64,000 nucleotides of DNA from Thioploca ingrica (lineage in GTDB: Bacteria > Pseudomonadota > Gammaproteobacteria > Beggiatoales > Beggiatoaceae), in the NCBI GenBank assembly GCA_000828835.1, contig AP014633.1, positions 3,968,001 to 4,032,000 on the forward strand, given 5' to 3'. The notes beneath the pieces were generated by a model. It had not been told where the DNA came from. It worked only from the letters and a program-made list of their open reading frames with translations, and searched no databases. How positions within the stretch are numbered: position 1 is the first letter of the stretch; the number at the start of each line of letters is the position of its first letter. Shown here in pieces: positions 42,406 to 51,641 of the stretch. Made by a program: the position numbers and the translations under genes.

Positions 42406-43230
42406 ATGTTTGTTAAGGTAAGGTACTGCTTTCTTGTACATTCGTTTCTATCAACACTCAGTGTATTAAGTCTCTTAATTTTCCCCGCTATGACCTCAGC
42501 TCATCCGAGTTTTGGTAGTCAATGTTCTACCTGTCATACGAGTGCAGATGAGGATACCGCCGCATTCATAACAGAAGAGAACCCTATTGAATCTATAACA
42601 GAAGAGAATACTACCGAAGCCACGATAGCAGAAGATACGACAACACCCACGACCGAAGTCAACATAACTGAACCTACCCCGACGATAGAAGAACAGACAA
42701 CAACAACACCGACGACAACAGAAGATGTAGTAGAAGCAACGACAGAAGCAAATACAGCAGAACCCACGACTGTGCCAAGTGATGACAATGTAGCTCAAGT
42801 TACAACCCAATTTGACCTCAACGGCGATGGGAAAATCACACAAGATGAAGTGCAGGCATTACAAAGCGAATTTTTTGACAGCGCTGATACCAACACAGAT
42901 GGTTTCCTGACCAATGAGGAATTGCAAGTTGCTAAAAAAACGCAAAAAACACAACTAGTTGGATATAACAAATTGGGTTGTGGAGCAGATTTCAATCGGT
43001 TAGACAATAATAAAGATGGTTTAATTTCCAAAGAAGAGTTTGTTAACAATGTGCCCCTGTTTGACAAATTTGATCTTGATAATAATGGTATTATCGTGGC
43101 AAAAGAATTAACCATGAAGAAACCCCGTCATCCTTGGATGAGTCACCAAAAACTCTATAATAACTGGATAAATGAAAAGAGTTATAACGGAACTGGACAT
43201 AAAAAGAAAGGTAACTCGAGCAGACATTAA
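42406..43230 (+). CDS. Exported CxxCH (heme c-type) and EF-hand protein
   Basis: This 274-residue protein has a signal peptide (HSFLSTLSVLSLLIFPAMTSA), then at mature residue ~6 one c-type heme site, SQCSTCHTS. A 70-residue linker rich in T, E and P follows. The C-terminal half holds four EF-hands: DLNGDGKITQDE, DTNTDGFLTNEE, DNNKDGLISKEE and DLDNNGIIVAKE; the last is imperfect. It would be periplasmic or surface-exposed, binding calcium and perhaps one heme. The lone CxxCH lacks a clear distal Met region, so heme attachment is likely but not certain. The start ATG 42406 follows aatgaggtaat. I know no family with this order of parts. Confidence 0.8.
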   Translation: MFVKVRYCFLVHSFLSTLSVLSLLIFPAMTSAHPSFGSQCSTCHTSADEDTAAFITEENPIESITEENTTEATIAEDTTTPTTEVNITEPTPTIEEQTTTTPTTTEDVVEATTEANTAEPTTVPSDDNVAQVTTQFDLNGDGKITQDEVQALQSEFFDSADTNTDGFLTNEELQVAKKTQKTQLVGYNKLGCGADFNRLDNNKDGLISKEEFVNNVPLFDKFDLDNNGIIVAKELTMKKPRHPWMSHQKLYNNWINEKSYNGTGHKKKGNSSRH

Positions 43231-43304
43231 TTGAGTCAAGTTAGATACGCACTACAACTGATTGTGGTGCGCACGCGAACCAACCCATTCACGTAGTTAA
43301 GTAA

Positions 43305-43330
43305 GGTGCGTTAGCAGAGCGTAACGCACC
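43305..43330. repeat. Palindromic repeat GGTGCGTTA...TAACGCACC
   Basis: A nine-base perfect stem with an eight-base loop lies between two plus-strand genes. It is the same type as 9099-9118 and 61586-61611, so it is a dispersed repeat that may stop or shield transcripts. Confidence 0.65.
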
Positions 43331-43493
43331 AACTCTGGTTTAGGGTGTATTACGGCTGACGCTTAACACACTCTACTTAGTTTAATAGCAGTGATGCTGA
43401 CATTTGACACAACCGATAACCTCATTTAGGATACTTAATTCTAGTTAGCTAACTTCATTCTACGAAGCCATTCTTTGAAAAAAGGAGGATGTT

Positions 43494-43799
43494 ATGCGAA
43501 TGCTCATGCAAATTAAAATTCCCCACGAACCCTTTAATACCGCCGTGCGAAAAGGCACTGCGGGAGAAACATTGAGGCGTATTCTTGATGAGATAAAGCC
43601 AGAGGCGGTCTACTTTTCCGAATATGAGGGTCAACGCGGGGCAATGTTGATCGTCGACGTAGCTGAGCCATCGAAAGTACCAGCGCTCGCGGAACCGTGG
43701 TTCCTATCGTTCAATGCTAATGTGGAATTTCATCTGGTCATGAGTCTAGATGACCTTGGAAAGGCAGGAATCGATGCTATCGGAAAAAAATGGGGATAG
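43494..43799 (+). CDS. Small conserved protein of ferredoxin-like fold (DUF3303-like)
   Basis: This 101-residue protein starts at ATG 43494 behind aaaggagg; Met3 or Met5 are alternatives. MQIKIPHEPFNTAVRKGTAG, EAVYFSEYEGQRGAMLIVDV and PALAEPWFLSFNANVEFHLVM match short proteins often labelled hypothetical or, wrongly, pantothenate synthetase. A two-layer alpha/beta fold is likely, and the activity is unknown. GC content looks higher than in the neighbours and it is flanked by repeats and transposase scraps, so recent acquisition is plausible. Confidence 0.75.
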   Translation: MRMLMQIKIPHEPFNTAVRKGTAGETLRRILDEIKPEAVYFSEYEGQRGAMLIVDVAEPSKVPALAEPWFLSFNANVEFHLVMSLDDLGKAGIDAIGKKWG

Positions 43800-43921
43800 C
43801 TTCCTCGTTGGTTTTGGTTGGGGTTCATTTTGGATTGGATTTCCTTTAGAGAGGTTGTCTCAAAAAATAACTCCAACGTTTCTTGCAGATTTACCTTAAC
43901 CCCGCTAACAGTCTCTCCTTG
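43800..43921 (-). pseudogene. Possible HicB-like antitoxin remnant
   Basis: Minus-strand codons from 43921 read QGETVSGVKVNLQETLELFF and onward. This resembles the HicB core 'QGETxEEAxANLKEALELYL'. The frame is broken upstream, where another frame reads SYVVIGTEVDVATAKE like a HicB first strand. It runs on into the antisense of the 43494 gene without a proper end. The similarity is suggestive only. Confidence 0.3.
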
Positions 43922-44135
43922 GCTGTGGCTACGTCTACTTCAGTGCCTATTACAACGTAACTATCATTTTTTTTCTATTTTTCTGCTACCAAGAAAATAT
44001 TTTACCTCCTACCACTTTAAGCCTAATTGTCCTAAAAACACTACTTCGACTGAGATAGAAAAAGTCCGCTAACACCGAGAATAAAACAGTTGGTCTATGT
44101 TAAAATAAAACTTTATTTTTTGCTGGGACTCATTA

Positions 44136-44543
44136 ATGGTAAAAAATATCCAGATACACACCCCTCATCAAGGCTTATTTGATTTTACTCGTCAAGTCGC
44201 TGAGGTGGTACGAGAAGCCAAATTACCAGATGGACTCTGTACGCTTTTTATCCAACATACTTCTGCTAGTTTAATCGTTCAAGAAAATGCTGATCCTTCT
44301 GCTAAACGCGATTTAGAACGTTGGTTAAATCGGTTAGTTCCGGAAGGCGATTCTTTATATACGCATACTTTAGAAGGCAACGACGATATGCCAGCTCATA
44401 TCAAATCCGCTTTGACCGCTACCAGTTTAGCTATTCCTATTATAAATGGACAATTGACATTGGGAACTTGGCAAGGAATTTATTTATGGGAACATCGTCG
44501 TCATGGTGGATATCGTTCGGTGATGATTCATATCGGGCACTAA
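44136..44543 (+). CDS. yjbQ: YjbQ / UPF0047 family protein
   Basis: This 135-residue protein matches UPF0047: NIQIHTPHQGLFDFTRQV, LCTLFIQHTSASLIVQENADPS, NDDMPAHIKSAL and LGTWQGIYLWEHRRHGGYRSV. The family is a trimeric beta fold with conserved His and Asp, reported to have weak thiamine-phosphate-synthase activity in some members; the physiological role is uncertain. It lies 38 bases before rdgC and may share its transcript. Confidence 0.92.
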   Translation: MVKNIQIHTPHQGLFDFTRQVAEVVREAKLPDGLCTLFIQHTSASLIVQENADPSAKRDLERWLNRLVPEGDSLYTHTLEGNDDMPAHIKSALTATSLAIPIINGQLTLGTWQGIYLWEHRRHGGYRSVMIHIGH

Positions 44544-44581
44544 AATAACAATGATTCATTTAATAGTCAGTTAATAATTCA

Positions 44582-45511
44582 ATGTGGTTTAAAAATCTAC
44601 ATCTCTTTCGGTTATTAGAACCCTTTTCCTGGTCAGCAGCAGCGCTGCATGAAAAATTAGCCAGCAAGGCTTTTCGTCCCTGTGGACGAATGGAAATGGA
44701 AAGTATTGGTTGGATTCCGCCGCTAGGTCATGATAGTGAGGCTTTTGTTCATGCTGCTAATAACTGTCTAATTTTTACTCAACGCAAAGAGGAAAAAATT
44801 TTACCGGCATCGGTAATCCGTGAAGTGGTTAATGACAAAGTGGCGGAAATTGAAAGCCAGCAACTGCGCAAAGTCCGTAAACGTGAAAAGGATCAACTGC
44901 GGGAAGAAGTCCTGCAAGAATTGTTACCCCGCGCTTTTACTCGTTCCACTTATCTCTCGGCTTATGTTGATGTTACCCACGATTGGTTGTTAATTGACAC
45001 CGCTAGCCACAAGAAGGCTGAAGAATTAACGGGTTTCCTTCGCCATACTTTAGGCAGTTTACCGGTCGTGTCTCCTAAACTGCAAAATTCACCACTCGCT
45101 GTCATGACTCGCTGGTTATTAAAAGATAATGAATTACCGCCTGATTTTGAATTAGCGGATGCTTGTATTTTGATGGATAACGCTCAAACCGGTGCCGTGG
45201 TTAATTGCAAGCGTCAAGATTTACAAGCTAAAGAAATTTATGGTCACTTAACTGCCGGCAAATTAGTGACTCGCTTAGCGGTAGAATGGCAACAACGTTT
45301 AGCTTTGATTATCGATGATGAATTAGTCATTCGACGCTTACAATTTTTGGATATCGTTCAAACCACCGGCGATGATGCGCATAACGAAAGCCCAGCACAA
45401 CGGTTTGATACGGATTTTGTGTTAATGACTGCAGAGTTAGCTACTTTTATTCAGCGGTTATTTCAAGTATTTGGTGGCGAAGATGAAGCCGCTTATGCTC
45501 AACTACGCTGA
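44582..45511 (+). CDS. rdgC: RdgC, recombination-associated DNA-binding protein
   Basis: This 309-residue protein matches RdgC over its full length: MWFKNLHLFRLLEPF, ALHEKLASKAFRPCGRMEMESIGWIPP, REVVNDKVAEIESQQLRKVRKREKDQLREEVLQELLPRAF and DACILMDNAQTGAVVNCKRQDL. It forms a ring dimer on double-stranded DNA and restrains RecA loading; in neisseriae it also affects pilin variation. It matters here because the next gene is an Rpn-type recombination nuclease. Confidence 0.95.
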   Translation: MWFKNLHLFRLLEPFSWSAAALHEKLASKAFRPCGRMEMESIGWIPPLGHDSEAFVHAANNCLIFTQRKEEKILPASVIREVVNDKVAEIESQQLRKVRKREKDQLREEVLQELLPRAFTRSTYLSAYVDVTHDWLLIDTASHKKAEELTGFLRHTLGSLPVVSPKLQNSPLAVMTRWLLKDNELPPDFELADACILMDNAQTGAVVNCKRQDLQAKEIYGHLTAGKLVTRLAVEWQQRLALIIDDELVIRRLQFLDIVQTTGDDAHNESPAQRFDTDFVLMTAELATFIQRLFQVFGGEDEAAYAQLR

Positions 45512-45538
45512 GATTTCCGCCGTGCCTATATTGGCGAG

Positions 45539-45570
45539 CACAAAAAAACGGCACACCGTTGAAGTGTGGC
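45539..45570. repeat. Direct repeat, left of the Rpn gene
   Basis: The sequence cacaaaaaaacggcacaccg and on to aagtgtggc matches 46630-46662 except for one extra A and a change or two. The two copies bracket the Rpn gene. This copy has a disrupted stem, so it is not a good terminator. Confidence 0.7.
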
Positions 45571-45594
45571 AATCATTGGTGCTAAACTACTTTT

Positions 45595-46623
45595 ATGCAT
45601 GAACAGGATCACAGTTATAAACTCTTGTTTTCGCACGCCAGTATGGTAGCAGATTTATTACGTGGATTTGTACACGAAGCTTGGGTAACCGAATTAGACT
45701 GGGCTACCCTAGAAAAAGTGAACCACAGTTTTATCAGCGATGATCTACGGGAGCGCGAAGACGATGTTATCTGGCGAGTTCGTTGGGCTAACGAATGGAT
45801 ATATATTTATATCCTGCTCGAATTTCAATCCACGGTCGATCCGTTTATGGCGGTGCGGATCCTGACCTACGTGGGGTTGCTTTATCAAGATTTGATCAAA
45901 CAACAGCAACTGACTGCCCAAGATAAATTACCCCCCGTATTTCCCTTAGTTCTGTACAACGGTCGTTCGCGTTGGTCAGCGGCTAGGAATATTAGTGAAT
46001 TGATTCAAGCCTCGCCCGGTGGATTGGAAAAATATCGGCCCCAACTAGAATACCTGTTAGTAGACGAGGGTGGTTTTAGCGAACTCGAATTAGTCCCTTT
46101 GCACAACTTAGTGGCGGCTTTATTTCGATTAGAAAATAGTCGGACCGCAGTAGATATTCAACGCGTCTTGACTCACTTGCTGGAATGGTTACAGACGCCG
46201 GAACAAAATGAGCTACGCCGCGATTTTACGACCTGGTTACGACGTGTCATCTTACCCAGGCGACTTCCTCACGTCTACTTACCCGAACTGAATGAATTGC
46301 AGGAGATGCGAAATATGTTAGCGGAAACCGTACAACAGTGGTATGCCGAAGCCGAAGCTCAAGGGCTTCAACAGGGAATTCAAAAGGGAATCCAACAAGG
46401 AATGCAACAGGGAATCCAACAAGGTCTTCAGCAGGGAATGCAAACCGGTCAGTTAAAAGGCGAACAAAGCCTGTTTCAATATCAATTACAGGCCAAATTT
46501 GGTCAACTGGCTCCCGAAGTAGAAGAAAGAATTCAGGCACTCAACCCCGAAGCTTTACTTCGCTGTGCCAAACGGTTATTGACCGCGGTTACTCTCGATG
46601 AAGTTTTTCAAGAAGAGGATTAG
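45595..46623 (+). CDS. Rpn family recombination-promoting nuclease (YhgA-like, PF04754)
   Basis: This 342-residue protein has an N-terminal PD-(D/E)xK nuclease domain: HDxxYKLLFS-like EQDHSYKLLFSHASMVADLLRGF, then EDDVIWRVRW and the catalytic YIYILLEFQSTVD. PVFPLVLYNGRSRWS and LEYLLVDEGGF are typical of YhgA/Rpn proteins, once called transposases and shown in E. coli to raise RecA-independent recombination. Residues ~245-290 are a run of Gln/Gly heptad-like repeats (GIQQGMQQGIQQGLQQGMQ), encoded by near-tandem DNA that may vary in length. Direct repeats flank the gene. Confidence 0.88.
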   Translation: MHEQDHSYKLLFSHASMVADLLRGFVHEAWVTELDWATLEKVNHSFISDDLREREDDVIWRVRWANEWIYIYILLEFQSTVDPFMAVRILTYVGLLYQDLIKQQQLTAQDKLPPVFPLVLYNGRSRWSAARNISELIQASPGGLEKYRPQLEYLLVDEGGFSELELVPLHNLVAALFRLENSRTAVDIQRVLTHLLEWLQTPEQNELRRDFTTWLRRVILPRRLPHVYLPELNELQEMRNMLAETVQQWYAEAEAQGLQQGIQKGIQQGMQQGIQQGLQQGMQTGQLKGEQSLFQYQLQAKFGQLAPEVEERIQALNPEALLRCAKRLLTAVTLDEVFQEED

Positions 46624-46629
46624 TACAGT

Positions 46630-46664
46630 CACAAAAAAAACGGCACACCGTTAAAGTGTGCCGC
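46630..46664 (-). terminator. Rho-independent terminator / direct repeat, right of the Rpn gene
   Basis: On the minus strand a perfect eight-base stem cggcacac/gtgtgccg (46641-46663 on plus) is followed by eight T. It should end the transcript of the large gene that stops at 46690. The sequence also duplicates 45539-45570. Confidence 0.85.
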
Positions 46665-46689
46665 TCATTCAACTTATCAGTAGATGAGT

Positions 46690-49600
46690 TTATGGATTAA
46701 TCGCAGCATGAATCGGTGTTTGACTGTAAACAACTTTCACTTTATCACCTTCATCAACACGATAGCCAAAGTAGATGTCTAGCTCACCGGGATAGGGTAG
46801 CAGACCTTCGTATAAGTTAACTGTGTAATAAGCTGGTAACTTATCTACTGTATCGAATGGTAACAGATTTTCTCTCGTTAACAGAGGAATAGTCGTGGTT
46901 TCATCGTAAGCCAAAATATCCACGCGCCATCCCGTTGGGCAAGCGCTGCAAGTTACCAACGTATACCATTCAAATCCTTTTGGAAAAATACTAGACTTGT
47001 AAAGTCCAGCAGCCAGGATACCTGCCGATTTTCCAATATCACTACTGTCTACTTTGAGAACACCAGCCGTAATAACCGGCATAGCCATAGAAATGGTAGG
47101 ATCGGTCATCTTGAATGGAGTAAATTGACCCCCTTCAGATTTAGAAATACCGCCTTTCATTTTAGTGTTCGTTGGCGTACCCGTATTAGTGCCTGCCGTT
47201 AATTCAGGAATGAGAACGCACTTCTTACCATTCCACATACTGCCTTGTTCAAAGCATTCTTTTTCCTGGGCATTGATTTGAGTGACTGCACCACTGATCG
47301 GGAAATCAAACGGATTTTCATTACTATCGTTATTGCCAAAAGACACCACGCCTACGAATTGCCCTTCAGTTGCAGCGGTCAAAGTGACTTTAAAAGTCAT
47401 CGTTCCATCTGGTGCTAATGTTGTCGGGACTGGGTTAAAGGATTCCACAGTAAACCCATTACCGCTAGCGAGTTTGGCTGCACTAGTTAAATTCAGGCTG
47501 GCTTTACCGGCATTTTTCACTGTGAAGGTTTTAGTTACCGGGCTACCTACACCAGTTACACCAAAATCAGTTGAGGTAGTTGCACCATCAAGAATGTCAG
47601 TGGTTCCATCTAGAACTTGAATTTCAGGCACCATTGCAGTACCACCGTCCGTTGTCACCTCACCACTGATCATGAAATCAAATGGATTTTTCGGATCAGC
47701 GCTGTTAAATAGCTTCACTGGACCTTCAAATTTACCGGCAACTGAGGTATTTAGTTGAATTTCAAAGGTAAAATCAACCTTACCCGCGACACCTGCAGGA
47801 TAGGTACCTATACTAAATCCTTCGGGGATGGTGTAGCCAAATAGGTCAATGATATCTGTCGAAGCATTTTTCACTGTGAGAGTTTTAGTAAGCGGTTGAC
47901 CTACTTTAGTTGTTCCAAAATTAATTGGCGTAGTTGAACCATCCATAATTTCTGTGGTTCCATCAAATACTTGAAGTTTGGAACCCGTTGGCGTGGGGTT
48001 AGTGGCAAAAGTTGCCGTGCAAGCAGCCGGTGTATTAGCAACGATGTTTACGGTAGCGGTATTGGTGGTTGTACCGGCTGTGCAACCATTACTCCAAGTG
48101 ACTGGTTCACCCGCCGCTGGTGTGGCTGTTAGGATAACCGTACCCGCCGGGAAATTTGCTGTGCAGTTAACACCACCCGCTAACGTGCAGTTGGTAATTC
48201 CAGTGGGCGCATTTACCGTGCCTGGACCGACAACAGTTACTGTTAAAGCAGCACTTGATGTCCCAGTAACAAAGTTTACTGAGCATTCAGCAGAAGTCGT
48301 GTTAGAACCGATGCTTACAGTACCAGTATTCGCTTCGGTACCGGCAGCACAACCAGGTCCCCAGGTAACGGTTTCACCTGCGGCTGGTGTGGCAGTGAGA
48401 ATGACTGAGGTTGTACCCGTTGGGATATTGCCTGTACAAATACCACCGCTAGCGGCACAATTCGCAATACCAATTCCGGCTGGGGTAGTACTATTAACGT
48501 TACCATTTCCGGTCACTTTTACAGTCAAGGGTATATTAGCAACCGCGCCAGTGAAATCGGCTGTGCAAGCTACGGTGGTCGCAGTGGTTGGCACAGTGAC
48601 AATCGCTGTTTCTGGTGTAGTACCTACTTTGCAATCTGCACCACTCCAAGCTACTGCACCACCTTTAGCCGTCAAAGTGACTGAGGTCGTACCCGCTGGT
48701 AGTTCTTTGGTGCAAGCTGGACCAGCTGCTACAGTACAATTAGTAATGCCAATTCCCACTGGATCAGTACTGTCAACACTACCATTACCTTTAACAGTTA
48801 CGGTTAAAGTAGTTTTACTGGCAGGTGGTGTAACACTACCAACCATTCCGGTCAGTGGAAAGTCAAATGGTGTCTTACTGCTATCGTTATTAAACAGTTG
48901 GAAAGTACCCCCTTTCTTACCGGCAACAGTGGCATCTAATTCAACCTCGAAAGTCACTTCACCACCAGCAGGCACATTGAAAGGTAGAGTTCCTACTACC
49001 TTAATGCCATCCAATTGGCTTGCCCCAAATAGGTTGAGATCTTTACTACCAATATTTCGCACAGTGAAAGTCTTGATGATCTTGGCACCCACTGGCGTAG
49101 AACCATTGGGAAGAGTACTAGTTAGATCGATAGCTGTTCCCGGTGTGGTGGTGGTACCATCGGTAATCGGTGTGGCTTTATTAGCGGTGATATCAGCCGG
49201 TGTCCCATACCAAACTTCAATCGCTTGATTGGCGGGTGGTGTATTATCAACAATCGCCGTGATGGGGAATTTAAAGGTTGTTTCATCATCGTCATTATTC
49301 GTGAAAGAAACTTCGCCGATAAAAGTACCCGGGGTACTGGCGTCGAGGATGACAGTAAAGTTAGTCGTGGCATTAGGTGCAAGTGTCCCTGGGTTAAAAG
49401 AAAGACCGCTAAAACCGGTTCCCGTCACTGTCACTGGACTGGTTAAATTGAGTTCTTTATCACCAATATTTTTTACCGTGAAGATTTTAGGTACATTAGT
49501 ACCGCGGGGTTTAGTACCAAAATTAATCTTGGTCGGTATACTGATGTCAATATCAGTGCTGGCATCATCTAACACTTGAATTTCTGGCGCTGGCGCTTTT

Positions 49601-51471
49601 ACAGTGGCTTTAACGCGGAAGTTAAAGGGATTCTCAATTAAAGCTTGACTATCACTGGCTTTATCATCGTTAAAGATATACAAGGTGCCACCATATTGAC
49701 CGGCGGTTGCTGCATTAAGTTTAATATCAAAACTGGCAGTGCCACCTGGTGCCACTACACTGGGAAAAATGCTGGCTAAGCTAAATCCAGTTGGCAAAGG
49801 AGTAGAAAGATAGAAAAGTGGCAGCGGCGCTCCCCCAATATTTTTCACGGTAAAAGTCTTAGTCACATCGGTGCCCATTGGCGTGCTGAAGTCAACCTCG
49901 GTACCGACGGTTGCGCCTATTCCACTGGTGATAGGTTTGGCTGTGCCTGCCGCAACTTCAGCCGGGGTACCATAATAAACTTCTATTTCTTGAAGGGGAC
50001 TTTCTACAATTGCACCCTTGACTTTAAAGTTATATGGATTTTCATCACCATCATCATTACCAAAAGACACGAGTGCTTCAAAGGTGCCGGATTGAGAGGT
50101 ATCTAGCTTAATTTGGAAATTAGTAGAATCAATCGTTGTAGGTGGTGTAGGTGGCGCTGGAGTGGCAGCCGCTAATTGTGTCTTAATAAAATCGGACCCT
50201 AAAGAAAATCCGCTTCCGCTCGTATTAGTGACTTCAATAGGACTTTTTAGATTAAGAGCTAAACCACCTAAATTTCTCACGGTGAAAATTTTGATGTTTT
50301 TAGTCGCCTCACCCTTAAGTAGCATGCCGAGATCAACTTCACCCGTATTATCAGTAACGTTAATCGCCCCATCTAAAACTTCAATTTCTGGTAAGGGAGT
50401 AACCGTTCCTATGACTCCAAAGGTAAGTGCAGCATAAGTATCGCCGGCAACATAAGGTGGAACTGGTGGAGAACCATCAGTAGTAGGAAAGATCATACTA
50501 GCAGCAGTACTTGCAGCACTGAGTACACCAGTAGCAGTTGCTTCTGCCACTTTAATACTGGCTCCCCAAGGGGTTGCCGGGGTAGCGGGAGAACCGGTCT
50601 TAGCTTGAAGCGTAACTTTAAAAGTTGTTGATTGACCGGGTTGAAGGACAGTACCCGCTGTAAAATCAGACGTTACAGTAAATTCACCGACTGGAGTTGT
50701 TCCCGCCATAGTGGGTGCAGCAATGATTGTTAAAGCTGCTGTTGGAGCCTTACCCACATTTTTTAACGTAAAAGTTTTAGTAAGGGGATTACCTAAATTC
50801 GTTTTACCCAGATCAACTGTTCGGTAACGGGGGGGGGCGCCTACTGTAGCAGAATCTTGAATTTCCGTTGTACCATCTAAAATCCGAAGATCAGCGCTTG
50901 CAGTAGCCGTAATTCCCGCCAGCGGAAAACTAAACAGAGAAGATGTTGTTGTGCTATCGCTAAGGAAAATTTGTACGGTAGCATCACTGATAATAGGAGG
51001 AGTTATTGGAGTTGCTGTAGGGAGACCCTTTAAAGGGACTGTAACCGCCACTTCCCCGGTTGGTGGTGTGGTGGGAGTAAAAGTAACTACGAAGGTGGTT
51101 GAAGCACCCGGTTGGATAACTGTGGTTCCCACCGCCGGATTAGAAAATACAGCACCAGATTGTACAGTAGTTAGTCCGGTAATATTTACCGCTTCTCCAC
51201 CGACGTTTTTCACCGTAAAGGTTTTAGTCACGGGTGGATAGCTAGGAGCACCAAAAATACTCAAGAAATCAGTAGAAGTTGTTTGAGCATTTTTGATTTC
51301 AGTTGTTCCCTCAAAAACTTGAATATTGGGAGCTGCCCATGCCACTGATCCCACCAGTAAAATACACGCTGCTAGTGGTTTAAATAACAGCGAGATAGTT
51401 CGCTGTCCTCGTTGTTTTGCTAAGGCAATTGCCTTAAGTCGTGAAAGCAAAAAGTTTTTTTCCATAGTCAT
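46690..51471 (-). CDS. Giant secreted ASH-repeat protein (choice-of-anchor D) with InlB-like repeats
   Basis: This 1593-residue protein has a signal peptide ending near residue 48 (ACILLVGSVAWA). About nine ASH/choice-of-anchor-D beta domains follow, each with 'I(Q/E)VFDGTTEI', 'KTFTVKNVG' and 'FNNDD...NPFDFPISG' signatures. In the middle (residues ~955-1190) lie three divergent InlB-B-type repeats (LTVTVKGNGSV, GIGITNC, TVTW/VAWSGADC) with paired Cys. The last ~170 residues form a separate domain (GISKSEGGQF, DSSDIGKSAGI, FEWYTLVTCSACPTGWRV, LPAYYTVNLYEGLLPYPGELDIYFGYR) shared with the next protein at 51957-54143. A surface or sheath protein, or adhesin, is likely. A good terminator follows the stop. 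Confidence 0.85.
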   Translation of the reverse strand: MTMEKNFLLSRLKAIALAKQRGQRTISLLFKPLAACILLVGSVAWAAPNIQVFEGTTEIKNAQTTSTDFLSIFGAPSYPPVTKTFTVKNVGGEAVNITGLTTVQSGAVFSNPAVGTTVIQPGASTTFVVTFTPTTPPTGEVAVTVPLKGLPTATPITPPIISDATVQIFLSDSTTTSSLFSFPLAGITATASADLRILDGTTEIQDSATVGAPPRYRTVDLGKTNLGNPLTKTFTLKNVGKAPTAALTIIAAPTMAGTTPVGEFTVTSDFTAGTVLQPGQSTTFKVTLQAKTGSPATPATPWGASIKVAEATATGVLSAASTAASMIFPTTDGSPPVPPYVAGDTYAALTFGVIGTVTPLPEIEVLDGAINVTDNTGEVDLGMLLKGEATKNIKIFTVRNLGGLALNLKSPIEVTNTSGSGFSLGSDFIKTQLAAATPAPPTPPTTIDSTNFQIKLDTSQSGTFEALVSFGNDDGDENPYNFKVKGAIVESPLQEIEVYYGTPAEVAAGTAKPITSGIGATVGTEVDFSTPMGTDVTKTFTVKNIGGAPLPLFYLSTPLPTGFSLASIFPSVVAPGGTASFDIKLNAATAGQYGGTLYIFNDDKASDSQALIENPFNFRVKATVKAPAPEIQVLDDASTDIDISIPTKINFGTKPRGTNVPKIFTVKNIGDKELNLTSPVTVTGTGFSGLSFNPGTLAPNATTNFTVILDASTPGTFIGEVSFTNNDDDETTFKFPITAIVDNTPPANQAIEVWYGTPADITANKATPITDGTTTTPGTAIDLTSTLPNGSTPVGAKIIKTFTVRNIGSKDLNLFGASQLDGIKVVGTLPFNVPAGGEVTFEVELDATVAGKKGGTFQLFNNDSSKTPFDFPLTGMVGSVTPPASKTTLTVTVKGNGSVDSTDPVGIGITNCTVAAGPACTKELPAGTTSVTLTAKGGAVAWSGADCKVGTTPETAIVTVPTTATTVACTADFTGAVANIPLTVKVTGNGNVNSTTPAGIGIANCAASGGICTGNIPTGTTSVILTATPAAGETVTWGPGCAAGTEANTGTVSIGSNTTSAECSVNFVTGTSSAALTVTVVGPGTVNAPTGITNCTLAGGVNCTANFPAGTVILTATPAAGEPVTWSNGCTAGTTTNTATVNIVANTPAACTATFATNPTPTGSKLQVFDGTTEIMDGSTTPINFGTTKVGQPLTKTLTVKNASTDIIDLFGYTIPEGFSIGTYPAGVAGKVDFTFEIQLNTSVAGKFEGPVKLFNSADPKNPFDFMISGEVTTDGGTAMVPEIQVLDGTTDILDGATTSTDFGVTGVGSPVTKTFTVKNAGKASLNLTSAAKLASGNGFTVESFNPVPTTLAPDGTMTFKVTLTAATEGQFVGVVSFGNNDSNENPFDFPISGAVTQINAQEKECFEQGSMWNGKKCVLIPELTAGTNTGTPTNTKMKGGISKSEGGQFTPFKMTDPTISMAMPVITAGVLKVDSSDIGKSAGILAAGLYKSSIFPKGFEWYTLVTCSACPTGWRVDILAYDETTTIPLLTRENLLPFDTVDKLPAYYTVNLYEGLLPYPGELDIYFGYRVDEGDKVKVVYSQTPIHAAINP

Positions 51472-51641
51472 TAAAAAACCTCATGATTAACTTTTGAAGT
51501 AATGTAGATTAGATTCATAATCCAAAACCTACATTATATTGGACATTTAATAAACTGACTTCATGATAAAATATAATTGTATCGTTTTTACTGTTCCTCA
51601 TCAGGAAAGTGATTTTTATTAAAAATAGAGAAAATGATTAG

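Noticed and set aside
42496-42843. Cys/Phe-rich minus-strand frame over the EF-hand gene
   Set aside because: It is the antisense of the Thr/Glu linker and the periodic acidic codons.
43818-44072. 84-residue plus-strand frame
   Set aside because: It has no ribosome site and an odd composition, and the other strand looks like a HicB remnant.
47978-49228. 416-residue plus-strand frame antisense to the giant secreted gene
   Set aside because: It mirrors the repetitive Val/Thr/Pro-rich coding strand; the minus-strand product has a signal peptide and known domains. The same applies to other antisense frames in 46690-54143.
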